5,820 nt of DNA from Verrucomicrobiota bacterium (lineage in GTDB: Bacteria; Verrucomicrobiota; Verrucomicrobiia; Limisphaerales; J093), in the NCBI GenBank assembly GCA_003695015.1, contig RFJD01000189.1, forward strand, positions 1-5,820. Direction: 5' to 3'. This document shows, in pieces, positions 1-5,820 of this stretch; within the stretch, counting starts at the first letter, position 1, and every line of letters starts with the position of its first letter. The notes beneath the pieces are model-generated. The model saw nothing but the letters and a program-made list of their open reading frames with translations, was not told the origin of the DNA and did no database searches. The translations under genes and the position numbers were made by a program.

Positions 1-710
1 CCCTCCGGCACGGTGGCCCCGCACAACGCGGTGAACCGCTGGATCTGCCGCGCGCTTTGAATCGGGATGATCCCCGGCACCAACGGCACCCGCACCCCCA
101 GCTCGTTCCGCAAATGATCCCGGAACTCCCGGTAGTAGCCGTTGTCGAAGAAAAGCTGCGTCAGCACGAAATCCGCCCCGCGGGCGATCTTGTCCCGCAA
201 GTGCCGCCAGTCGGCGTGTTTGCCTTCCGGGTTCTCGAGGTGGCCTTCCGGAAAGCCGGCCACGCCGACGCAAAAACCGCCCATCGCCCGGATCTCCGCC
301 ACCAGCTCGGCCGCATAACGGAAACCGTCCGGCGGCGGCTCGAACCGTTCCGCGCCCTGCGGCGGATCGCCACGCAGCGCGAGAATGTTGCGGATGCCAT
401 CGGCGCGGGCCTGTTCGAGCAGGGACCGGATCTCCGAGCGCCTCGCGCCCACGCAGGTCAGGTGCGCCATGGCCGGAATGCCGAACTGCTCCTGGATGCG
501 CCGTACCATGCCGAAGGTCCGCCCCTGCGTGCTGCCACCCGCCCCGTAGGTCACCGAACAGTAATCCGGCTTCAACGCCGCCAGTTCCGGCAACACCTCC
601 CCGAAAAACCGCGCCTCGCCCGCGTCGGTCTTGGGGGTGAAGAACTCGAAGGAAACCACCGGCCGCCCCTGCGCCGCCGCTTCCGCATAAATGTCCCGAA
701 TGAACCGCAT
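1..710 (-). CDS. metF: 5,10-methylenetetrahydrofolate reductase, partial (3' end beyond window)
   Basis: Cytoplasmic flavoenzyme reducing 5,10-methylene-THF to 5-methyl-THF, the methyl donor for methionine synthesis. I translated the minus strand from the ATG at 710-708; it stays open to base 1, giving about 236 residues, with roughly 55-65 C-terminal residues expected beyond the left edge. Family landmarks appear in order: SFEFFTPK near residues 20-27 (Glu22 matches the catalytic Glu of E. coli MetF), VTYGAGGST at 53-61, HLTC at 83-86, ILALRGDPP at 109-117 (Asp115 in the flavin/folate site), LTQLFFD at 183-189 (Gln185), and PGIIPI at 212-217. The start is firm: no in-frame start codon was found in the stretch just upstream and the protein begins at the family's usual point. 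There is no Shine-Dalgarno sequence. The upstream same-strand oxidoreductase is separated by 129 bp containing a probable terminator, so metF is probably transcribed on its own. No missing key residues in the visible part. Confidence 0.95.
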   Translation of the reverse strand, partial: MRFIRDIYAEAAAQGRPVVSFEFFTPKTDAGEARFFGEVLPELAALKPDYCSVTYGAGGSTQGRTFGMVRRIQEQFGIPAMAHLTCVGARRSEIRSLLEQARADGIRNILALRGDPPQGAERFEPPPDGFRYAAELVAEIRAMGGFCVGVAGFPEGHLENPEGKHADWRHLRDKIARGADFVLTQLFFDNGYYREFRDHLRNELGVRVPLVPGIIPIQSARQIQRFTALCGATVPE

Positions 711-718
711 GTGGCGGG

Positions 719-747
719 AAGGTTGGGAAGGCGCTGGAAGGAGGCAA
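719..747 (-). promoter_or_regulatory. possible weak metF promoter
   Basis: On the minus strand TTGCCT (747-742) and AACCTT (724-719) are separated by exactly 17 bp, and the second hexamer ends 8 nt before the metF ATG. The -35-like box is good (4 of 6 consensus) but the -10-like box is poor (2 of 6). It is listed mainly because the spacing to the ATG equals that of the stronger oxidoreductase promoter. It may well be chance. Confidence 0.2.
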
Positions 748-770
748 GTGCGGATTCGGCCCGCCGCCGG

Positions 771-801
771 AAAAGGAAACCGCCGCCGGGGCCGGCGGCG
801 G
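771..801 (-). terminator. probable Rho-independent terminator of the oxidoreductase gene
   Basis: Read on the minus strand, an 8-bp all-GC stem (801-794 pairing with 787-780, six-base loop 793-788) is followed at once by TTTCCTTTT (779-771). It lies about 40 bp after the oxidoreductase stop codon and about 60 bp before the metF ATG, as expected for a terminator isolating the two same-strand genes. The T tract is interrupted by CC, so efficiency is uncertain. Confidence 0.6.
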
Positions 802-839
802 CGGTGGTGGCGCTGATCAGCTCGCGATCGGACGGGACC

Positions 840-2141
840 TCACACCTCCGGGAACTTCCACGGCGCCCGGTACTCGTACCGCTGCATCCGGGCCGCCTCC
901 TCGTCGTCGAGGATCCGTTCGCTCTTCGGGTCCCAGCGGATGGGGCGTCCGAGCCGGATGGCGATGTTGCCCAAGTGACAGACGGTGGCGGAGCGATGGC
1001 CGATGGCGACGTCGCAGATGGGGCGCTTCCGCGATTTGATGCAATCGAACCAGTTCTGGTAGTGGTTGGTGCTCCGGTAGAGCTGCACCTCGTCGTCGCG
1101 GATCGGCTCCTCGAGAACCTCCGGCACGGTGCTTTCGAGCCGGCCGCGGTTGACGTAGATGACCCCTTCCTCGCCTTCGAAGGTCACGCCGGTCCGGTGG
1201 CTCATGCCGGCCAGGACGGTGGTGCCGTTCGGGTACTTGTACACCGCCTCGAACCAAGAGGGCACTTCGTAGCGACCTTGGGGATCGTACTCGGCACGGC
1301 CGTAAATCTCGACCGGACCGCTCTCGTCCATGCCCAGGCCCCACTGGGTGATGTCGAGGTGATGGGCGCCCCAGTTGGTCATCTGCCCGCCCGAATAGTC
1401 CCAGAAGAAGCGGAAGTAGTAGTGGACCCGCCACTTGTTGTACGGCCGCCAGGGAGCCGGGCCCAGCCAGAGGTTGTAGTCCAGCTCCGGCGGCGGATCG
1501 CTGTCCGGCACCAGCGGTTCCTTGGTCCAGTTGACCCCCGGGATGCCCACCCGCACGGTCCGGATGCGGCCGATGCGGCCGGAGCGGACGTAGGTGCAGG
1601 CCCGGAAAAACTCCTTCGAGGACCGCTGCTGACTGCCGGTTTGGAAAACCCGGTTGTACCGGCGGGCGGTCGCGATCATGGCCTTGCCCTCGTCGATGAC
1701 CAGCGTCATCGGCTTCTCGCAGTACACGTCCTTGCCCGCCTCCATCGCGTGGATGCTGGCCAGGGCATGCCAGTGGTCCGGCGTCGAGATGACCACTGCA
1801 TCGATCTCCTTGTCTTCGAGCATCTCGCGGTAGTCCCGGTAGCCCTTCAGCTTGCGGTTGTAGCGGACCTCGTAGTCCTTCTGCGTCCTCTCGAGGTGCT
1901 TGCGGTCCACGTCCGCCACCGCCACCGCGTGCGGCGCCATGGTCGGGAAGAAGAGGTTGCCCCGCCCGCGACCGCCGACGCCGATGAAGCCGACCCGGAT
2001 GAGCTCGTTGGGGGACTCGCCGGAGGCGGCGCGAACGCGGTTGAAGAACAGGTTGGGCGCGCTCAGGGCGGCGGCGGCCGCCGCCACACCACCGGAGCGG
2101 CGCAGGAATTCACGTCGGGGAATCTTGCGGCGTTGTTGCAT
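840..2141 (-). CDS. Tat-exported Gfo/Idh/MocA family oxidoreductase
   Basis: A 433-residue NAD(P)-dependent dehydrogenase of the Gfo/Idh/MocA superfamily, which act on sugars, inositols and related polyols; the substrate cannot be read from the sequence. Residues 1-40 form a twin-arginine signal: PRREFL at 8-13 followed by an Ala-rich hydrophobic stretch to about residue 32, implying export of the folded, cofactor-loaded enzyme. The Rossmann domain starts at about 48 with GFIGVGGRGRGN (51-62), has an acidic DVD at 77-79 after the second strand, STPDHWH at 119-125, and CEKPMT at 141-146 (EKP lysine = Lys143). The C-terminal domain carries the GG-x3-N-x-G-x-H-x2-D motif at 251-263, with His260 as likely catalytic base. 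The length is ordinary for the secreted subgroup abundant in Verrucomicrobiota and Planctomycetota. The ATG at 2141-2139 is supported by the Tat signal beginning at residue 8. There is no Shine-Dalgarno sequence, but a good promoter lies 8 nt upstream. It is divergent from the toxin-antitoxin operon. Confidence 0.93.
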   Translation of the reverse strand: MQQRRKIPRREFLRRSGGVAAAAAALSAPNLFFNRVRAASGESPNELIRVGFIGVGGRGRGNLFFPTMAPHAVAVADVDRKHLERTQKDYEVRYNRKLKGYRDYREMLEDKEIDAVVISTPDHWHALASIHAMEAGKDVYCEKPMTLVIDEGKAMIATARRYNRVFQTGSQQRSSKEFFRACTYVRSGRIGRIRTVRVGIPGVNWTKEPLVPDSDPPPELDYNLWLGPAPWRPYNKWRVHYYFRFFWDYSGGQMTNWGAHHLDITQWGLGMDESGPVEIYGRAEYDPQGRYEVPSWFEAVYKYPNGTTVLAGMSHRTGVTFEGEEGVIYVNRGRLESTVPEVLEEPIRDDEVQLYRSTNHYQNWFDCIKSRKRPICDVAIGHRSATVCHLGNIAIRLGRPIRWDPKSERILDDEEAARMQRYEYRAPWKFPEV

Positions 2142-2149
2142 GGCGGAGG

Positions 2150-2178
2150 GTTATGGCCCGTCGGCCGGTCGGTGTCAA
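2150..2178 (-). promoter_or_regulatory. sigma70-type promoter of the oxidoreductase gene, likely leaderless
   Basis: On the minus strand a perfect TTGACA -35 box (2178-2173) is separated by exactly 17 bp from CATAAC (2155-2150), which matches the -10 consensus at the four internal positions. Only 8 nt (2149-2142) lie between the -10 box and the ATG at 2141. A start point 6-8 nt downstream of the -10 box would therefore leave a leader of only 0-2 nt, which fits the absence of any ribosome binding site. Confidence 0.6.
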
Positions 2179-2333
2179 CGCTCTCCGTCCCGGCCACGGC
2201 CGGAATGGCCCGGTGAGGCGCAACCATCCTGGCAGCCCGTCGGGCGCCAACACGGCCTGTTCCAAAGGCAACCCGGGGAATAGCGGCTTCCACGGAGCCG
2301 GGGTCCGGACCGCCCGACCGGGCCGCCAGCGCC

Positions 2334-2362
2334 TTGACGTTCGTTCCATTTGAAACGAGACT
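2334..2362 (+). promoter_or_regulatory. putative promoter of the antitoxin-toxin operon
   Basis: TTGACG (2334-2339, 5 of 6 to the -35 consensus) is followed after 17 bp by GAGACT (2357-2362), a weak -10 match (second and last positions). The -10-like box ends 9 nt before the antitoxin ATG, again predicting a very short or absent leader. The spacer is almost filled by a dyad (2341-2358). The -35 box and position are convincing; the -10 box is poor, so this could be a promoter kept weak or simply mis-assigned. Confidence 0.4.
2341..2358. promoter_or_regulatory. putative operator dyad of the toxin-antitoxin operon
   Basis: TCGTTCCA and TGAAACGA flank a 2-bp centre, forming an 18-bp inverted repeat with 7 of 8 arm positions paired. 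It ends 13 bp before the antitoxin ATG and overlaps the spacer and -10-like box of the putative promoter. Xre-type antitoxins of RES modules are known to bind inverted repeats in their own promoter, so autorepression is the natural reading. The match is by inspection only, but the dyad is AT-richer than its surroundings, which makes it less likely to be a GC-composition artefact. Confidence 0.5.
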
Positions 2363-2371
2363 CCGATCCAC

Positions 2372-2851
2372 ATGAGCAAGACCGCCGTCCATCGCCGCCG
2401 TCGGCGACCGGCTCCCGCCCAGCCGGACTTGGTTCGCCAGCTCGTCCCCGGAGCGCAATCGCACGCCACCGCGGGCCGGCCCTCCCCCGGCCATCTCATC
2501 GAAGCCGTCCGCGCCGGGCTGCCCGTGGCCGAGTTCGATGCGTTGCGCGAGCTGCTGGGCGTTTCGATCGAGCGGCTCGCCGGCATGCTGGGCCTGGGCA
2601 AGGCCACGCTCCACCGGCGGCGGTTGCAGGGCCGGCTCCAAACGCCGGAATCGGACCGCCTGCTGCGCTACGCACGTCTGCTGGGGCGGGCAACCGAGGT
2701 CATGGGAAGCCTCGAGGCCGGACGCGATTGGCTGCTGGCCCCGCAAGCCGGTCTGGGCGGCGCCGTGCCGCTGGACTACGCCGCCACGGAAGTGGGCGCC
2801 CGCGAAGTCGAAGAGCTGTTGGGCCGGATCGAACACGGCGTTTACAGTTGA
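2372..2851 (+). CDS. Xre/MbcA/ParS-type antitoxin of a RES toxin module
   Basis: A 159-residue antitoxin (DUF2384 / MbcA-ParS-Xre family) that neutralises the RES-domain toxin encoded 6 bp downstream and probably represses the operon. After a basic N-terminal tail (HRRRRR at 7-12) and a likely flexible stretch to about 40, residues 50-85 form a helix-turn-helix region (FDALRELLGVSIERLAGMLG followed by a basic recognition segment ending HRRR). From about 95 to the end lies the C-terminal toxin-binding domain, with the family-typical W120-LLAP, a GLGG at 127-130, PLDYAATE at 133-140, and a closing EVEELLGRIEHGVYS, the tail that in solved RES-Xre complexes inserts toward the toxin active site. 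The ATG at 2372 is the first one after the putative promoter and has no Shine-Dalgarno sequence. What is seen: domain motifs and pairing. Repression is inferred from the family and the upstream dyad. Confidence 0.9.
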   Translation: MSKTAVHRRRRRPAPAQPDLVRQLVPGAQSHATAGRPSPGHLIEAVRAGLPVAEFDALRELLGVSIERLAGMLGLGKATLHRRRLQGRLQTPESDRLLRYARLLGRATEVMGSLEAGRDWLLAPQAGLGGAVPLDYAATEVGAREVEELLGRIEHGVYS

Positions 2852-2857
2852 GTTGAA

Positions 2858-3316
2858 ATGCCGCTGGCTTGGCGTTTAGTGCGGGAGCAGTTCGCCGGAA
2901 CCGCCTTCTCCGGCGACGGCGCGGCGCGGTACGGCGGACGATGGAACTCGCGCGGCCTCCGGGTCGTTTACGCCAGTGAATCCCGCGCCCTGGCGGCGTT
3001 GGAAACGCTCGTCCATCTCAATCCGCCCCTCCCCTTCCGCTACAAGTTCATCCCGGTGCGGTTCGACGCCGCATGGGTGGAAACCCTCACCGCCGCGGCA
3101 TTGCCGGCCGATTGGCGACAGGAACCCCCGCCGCCCTCCACGCGGGCCCTGGGCGACCGGTGGATCCGGGAGGGCCGATCCCCCGTGCTCGCCGTCCCCA
3201 GCATCATCATCCCCCAGGAAACCAACTACCTGCTCAATCCGGCCCATCCGGACTTCGCCGCCATCGAGCGCGGCCCGGCGGAAGATTTCGACTTCGATCC
3301 CCGGTTGCTGCGCTGA
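2858..3316 (+). CDS. RES-domain toxin (NAD+-consuming)
   Basis: A 152-residue RES-domain toxin. Characterised members of the family degrade NAD+ (hydrolysis or phosphorolysis) or ADP-ribosylate a metabolic enzyme, stopping growth when not bound by antitoxin. The expected landmarks are present: WRL at 5-7, the RYGGRWNSRG block at 24-33 with conserved Arg28, the YASES segment at 38-42, LAALETLVH at 45-53 with conserved Glu49, and AVPSIIIPQETNYLLNPAHPDF at 112-133 with conserved Ser115 and the NxxHPDF ending. The Arg28-Glu49-Ser115 set gives the domain its name and is intact, so the enzyme looks active. Length is normal for the family. The start lies 6 nt after the antitoxin stop with no Shine-Dalgarno sequence, so it depends on co-transcription and probably on translational coupling. 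Which reaction this member catalyses cannot be told from sequence alone. Confidence 0.92.
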   Translation: MPLAWRLVREQFAGTAFSGDGAARYGGRWNSRGLRVVYASESRALAALETLVHLNPPLPFRYKFIPVRFDAAWVETLTAAALPADWRQEPPPPSTRALGDRWIREGRSPVLAVPSIIIPQETNYLLNPAHPDFAAIERGPAEDFDFDPRLLR

Positions 3317-3326
3317 CATGCCCCGG

Positions 3327-3350
3327 CGCAGGACCCGGGGGTGTCCTGCG
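3327..3350 (+). terminator. hairpin after the toxin gene, possible terminator
   Basis: A perfect 8-bp inverted repeat, CGCAGGAC (3327-3334) and GTCCTGCG (3343-3350) with an 8-base loop, begins 10 bp after the toxin stop codon. No T tract follows, so it is not a classical intrinsic terminator. It could still protect the 3' end or assist termination ahead of the ABC transporter gene. The rest of the 151-bp gap (3317-3467) shows no gene. Confidence 0.4.
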
Positions 3351-3467
3351 GCCCACGGCGGCCGTTCGCACACCAAGGGGCGCGCCGCGGCCGGACCCGC
3401 GCGCCTGTTCCCGGCCCAACCGCGGCCTCGACTTTTCCCGGCGGCTTGCGGAAGACTCCCCGCGTCC

Positions 3468-4619
<1,152 letters not shown>

Positions 4620-4623
4620 CCCC

Positions 4624-4638
4624 CGCCTCGCGGAGGCG
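4624..4638. terminator. small hairpin between convergent genes, possible bidirectional terminator
   Basis: CGCCTC (4624-4629) and GAGGCG (4633-4638) form a 6-bp GC stem with a 3-base loop. It lies 4 bp past the ABC ATPase stop and 7 bp past the SxtJ-like stop on the other strand, exactly where a shared terminator would sit. Neither side has a T tract directly after it, so the call rests on position. Confidence 0.35.
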
Positions 4639-4645
4639 ATCCCCT

Positions 4646-5047
4646 TCAGAACATTTTCTCGAAGCCGCCCCCGCGACGCGCCTTCTGCCAGTAGCTGGGC
4701 GCCGCCGGATCGCGCCGGAGTTGCAGGAGGTCCCGCCCTGCCAACCGCAACAGGATCCCCACCGGCGTCACCACCAAAAAGAACAACAAAGCCAGCAACA
4801 CCGGCCCGATCACGCGTCCCACGGCCGCCCCGACCGTCAGCACGGCCCGGTAAAAGGCGCGGTTCCACCGCGGCAGCGCCCACAACAGGGCGACTCCCGC
4901 CAACCCCCCGCCGGCCAGCGCAAGGGCCCCTTTCCCGCCGAGGATCCCGCGCCAGCCCAACAGCGCCAGGACCAGACACAGCCCCACCCAGAACTCGACG
5001 GCAAACCGCCGCCAAACCGAACGTTCCTCCGAGAAATGCACCTTCAT
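4646..5047 (-). CDS. SxtJ-like small membrane protein
   Basis: A 133-residue integral membrane protein resembling SxtJ, a family named for the cyanobacterial saxitoxin cluster, where it sits beside carbamoyltransferase SxtI; the family occurs in many bacteria and its biochemical role is unknown. Three hydrophobic stretches are visible, about residues 16-31, 40-58 and 77-101. The second half carries what I recall as the family pattern: a G-R-x-I-G-P stretch at 77-82, VVTPVGILLRLAGRDLL at 92-108, then a basic soluble tail with PSYWQKARR at 117-125 and a terminal Phe. The recognition is from memory of the family pattern plus the neighbour. The ATG at 5047-5045 is fixed by a strong Shine-Dalgarno AGGAGG five bases upstream, overlapping the carbamoyltransferase stop, so the two are almost certainly one operon and translationally coupled. 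The small SxtK/DUF5989 protein that often accompanies this pair is not downstream: only 26 bp remain before the convergent ABC gene stops. Confidence 0.72.
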   Translation of the reverse strand: MKVHFSEERSVWRRFAVEFWVGLCLVLALLGWRGILGGKGALALAGGGLAGVALLWALPRWNRAFYRAVLTVGAAVGRVIGPVLLALLFFLVVTPVGILLRLAGRDLLQLRRDPAAPSYWQKARRGGGFEKMF

Positions 5048-5052
5048 GGCCG

Positions 5053-5059
5053 CCTCCTC
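5053..5059 (-). promoter_or_regulatory. strong Shine-Dalgarno site overlapping a stop codon
   Basis: On the minus strand GAGGAGG (5059-5053) lies 5 nt before the SxtJ-like ATG and shares its first bases with the carbamoyltransferase TGA (5060-5058). It is the only clear ribosome binding site before any start codon visible in this window, and it decides the SxtJ-like start. Confidence 0.8.
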
Positions 5060-5820
5060 AGTCCGGCAGCAACGGCGCCCGCCGGGGCGGTTTGTGCGAC
5101 TGGCGCCGGCGTTCCAGCAGAAAGTTGCCCATCGCCAGCCAGTCCATCTCCGTGTTCACGAAACACCGGTAGGCATCGTCCGGCGTGCAGACGATCGGTT
5201 CACCCCGCACGTTGAAGCTGGTGTTGATCAGGACCGGACACCCCGTCGCCGCCGCCCACCGCTCCAACAGGGCCCGGAAACGCGGTTCCGCCTCCGGACC
5301 GACCGTCTGCACCCGGGCCGACCAATCGACGTGCGTCACCGCCGGAATCGCCGAGCGCGGCGCCTGCAGCAGTTCCAGCCCGCGCAACCCCTCCGGCACC
5401 GGCCGCCGCCACCGTTCCCGCACCGGCGCCACCAGCAGCATGTACGGCGAGGCCGCCTCCAGCTCGAACCATTCCCCCGCCCGCTCCGCCAGCACCGCCG
5501 GCGCAAACGGCCGGAACGACTCCCGAAACTTCACCTTCAGGTTCAGCACCGATTGCATCCGGGCCGACCGCGGATCACCGAGGATCGACCGGCAGCCCAG
5601 CGCCCGCGGACCGAACTCCATCCGTCCCTGAAACCAGCCCACGACCTGTTCGCCGGCCAGCAACCCGACCACCCGGTCCAGCAACGCCTCCTCGTCCAAC
5701 CGCTCGTAAACCGCCCCGTGCCGCCGGAGCACGGCCTCGATCTCCGCGTCGCTGAACGCCGGCCCCAAGCGCGCCCCCTCCATGGCGTCGGGTTCCACCG
5801 GCTTCCGCGGTTCCCCAAAG
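5058..5820 (-). CDS. NodU/CmcH/TobZ-family carbamoyltransferase, C-terminal part (5' end beyond window)
   Basis: The family transfers a carbamoyl group from carbamoyl phosphate, via a carbamoyl-adenylate, to hydroxyl groups of small molecules (Nod factors, tobramycin, cephalosporins, saxitoxin precursors). The frame is open to the right edge, giving 254 codons; full members run about 570-620 residues, so roughly the first 320-360, including the Kae1-like transferase domain with its metal-binding histidines, lie outside. The GTG at 5798-5796 opens an in-frame segment but is not the true start, because the frame stays open upstream of it. Numbering from that GTG, the C-terminal YrdC-like domain shows GWFQGRMEFGPRALGCRSIL at 54-73, DPR at 75-77, KFRESFRPFAPAVL at 90-103, HVDWSARVQTV at 156-166 and LINTSFNVRGEPIVCTPDDA at 190-209, all hallmarks of the family. 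A basic tail (RRRQSHKPPRR) ends the protein. It is followed by the coupled SxtJ-like gene. The acceptor substrate cannot be inferred. Confidence 0.93.
   Translation of the reverse strand, partial: FGEPRKPVEPDAMEGARLGPAFSDAEIEAVLRRHGAVYERLDEEALLDRVVGLLAGEQVVGWFQGRMEFGPRALGCRSILGDPRSARMQSVLNLKVKFRESFRPFAPAVLAERAGEWFELEAASPYMLLVAPVRERWRRPVPEGLRGLELLQAPRSAIPAVTHVDWSARVQTVGPEAEPRFRALLERWAAATGCPVLINTSFNVRGEPIVCTPDDAYRCFVNTEMDWLAMGNFLLERRRQSHKPPRRAPLLPD

Noticed and set aside
2190..2203. CCGGCC-AC-GGCCGG palindrome in the divergent intergenic region
   Set aside because: It consists almost only of G and C and similar CCGG/GGCC runs are common in this DNA; it has no fixed relation to either promoter, so chance is sufficient.
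57..2216. 719-codon open frame on the plus strand antisense to metF and the oxidoreductase
   Set aside because: It is antisense to two genes with clear family motifs; its translation is rich in Arg, Pro, His, Val and Ala with no recognisable domain. Long antisense frames are expected in GC-rich DNA.
2063..2836. 257-codon open frame on the minus strand covering the divergent promoter region and the antitoxin gene
   Set aside because: It has no recognisable motif, overlaps the antitoxin antisense and crosses the start of the oxidoreductase. The intergenic region it would fill carries promoter and operator signals instead.
2976..3467. Upstream in-frame extension of the ABC ATPase, including starts at 2976 and 3318
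   Set aside because: The extension overlaps the RES toxin or gives an Arg/Pro-rich leader unlike any MalK/UgpC protein; the family N-terminus begins exactly at the ATG at 3468.
5058..5798. GTG at 5798-5796 as the real start of the carbamoyltransferase
   Set aside because: The frame stays open to the window edge, no ribosome binding site is seen before the GTG, and the product would lack the whole N-terminal transferase domain.

Overview
The window is GC-rich bacterial chromosome with complete or partial genes packed on both strands. A Tat-exported Gfo/Idh/MocA dehydrogenase of the kind that is highly expanded in Verrucomicrobiota and Planctomycetota, near-absence of Shine-Dalgarno sequences, and a carbamoyltransferase-SxtJ pair suggest a member of the PVC group, most likely Verrucomicrobiota. 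This is inference from gene content; no rRNA or marker phylogeny is available here.

Layout. Bases 1-710 (minus) hold the N-terminal three quarters of a methylenetetrahydrofolate reductase (metF) that runs off the left edge. A GC hairpin with a T-rich tail at 771-801 separates it from the upstream, same-strand Gfo/Idh/MocA oxidoreductase (840-2141, minus). A 230-bp divergent intergenic region (2142-2371) carries a good sigma70-type promoter for the oxidoreductase, so close to its ATG that the mRNA should be leaderless or nearly so. It also carries a weaker promoter with an 18-bp dyad for the plus-strand genes. Those are a two-gene Xre/MbcA/ParS antitoxin and RES toxin module (2372-2851 and 2858-3316). 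After a 151-bp gap comes a MalK/UgpC-type sugar ABC transporter ATPase (3468-4619, plus) with no permease or binding-protein gene beside it. A small hairpin sits in the 26-bp gap between it and the convergent minus-strand pair: a small SxtJ-like membrane protein (4646-5047) and the C-terminal part of a NodU/CmcH-family carbamoyltransferase (5058 to beyond 5820).

How the genes work together. The RES/Xre pair is a self-contained, probably autoregulated toxin-antitoxin operon; RES toxins consume NAD+ and the antitoxin C-terminal domain blocks the active site. The carbamoyltransferase and SxtJ-like genes overlap through a Shine-Dalgarno/stop arrangement and look translationally coupled, implying a shared membrane-associated carbamoylation task of unknown substrate. 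MetF (one-carbon metabolism), the oxidoreductase and the ABC ATPase each look like independent units. No RNA genes, mobile elements, CRISPR arrays or long repeats were seen. The most notable points are the carbamoyltransferase-SxtJ pair, the promoter-embedded operator of the toxin-antitoxin operon, and the recurrent promoter-to-ATG geometry pointing to leaderless transcripts.
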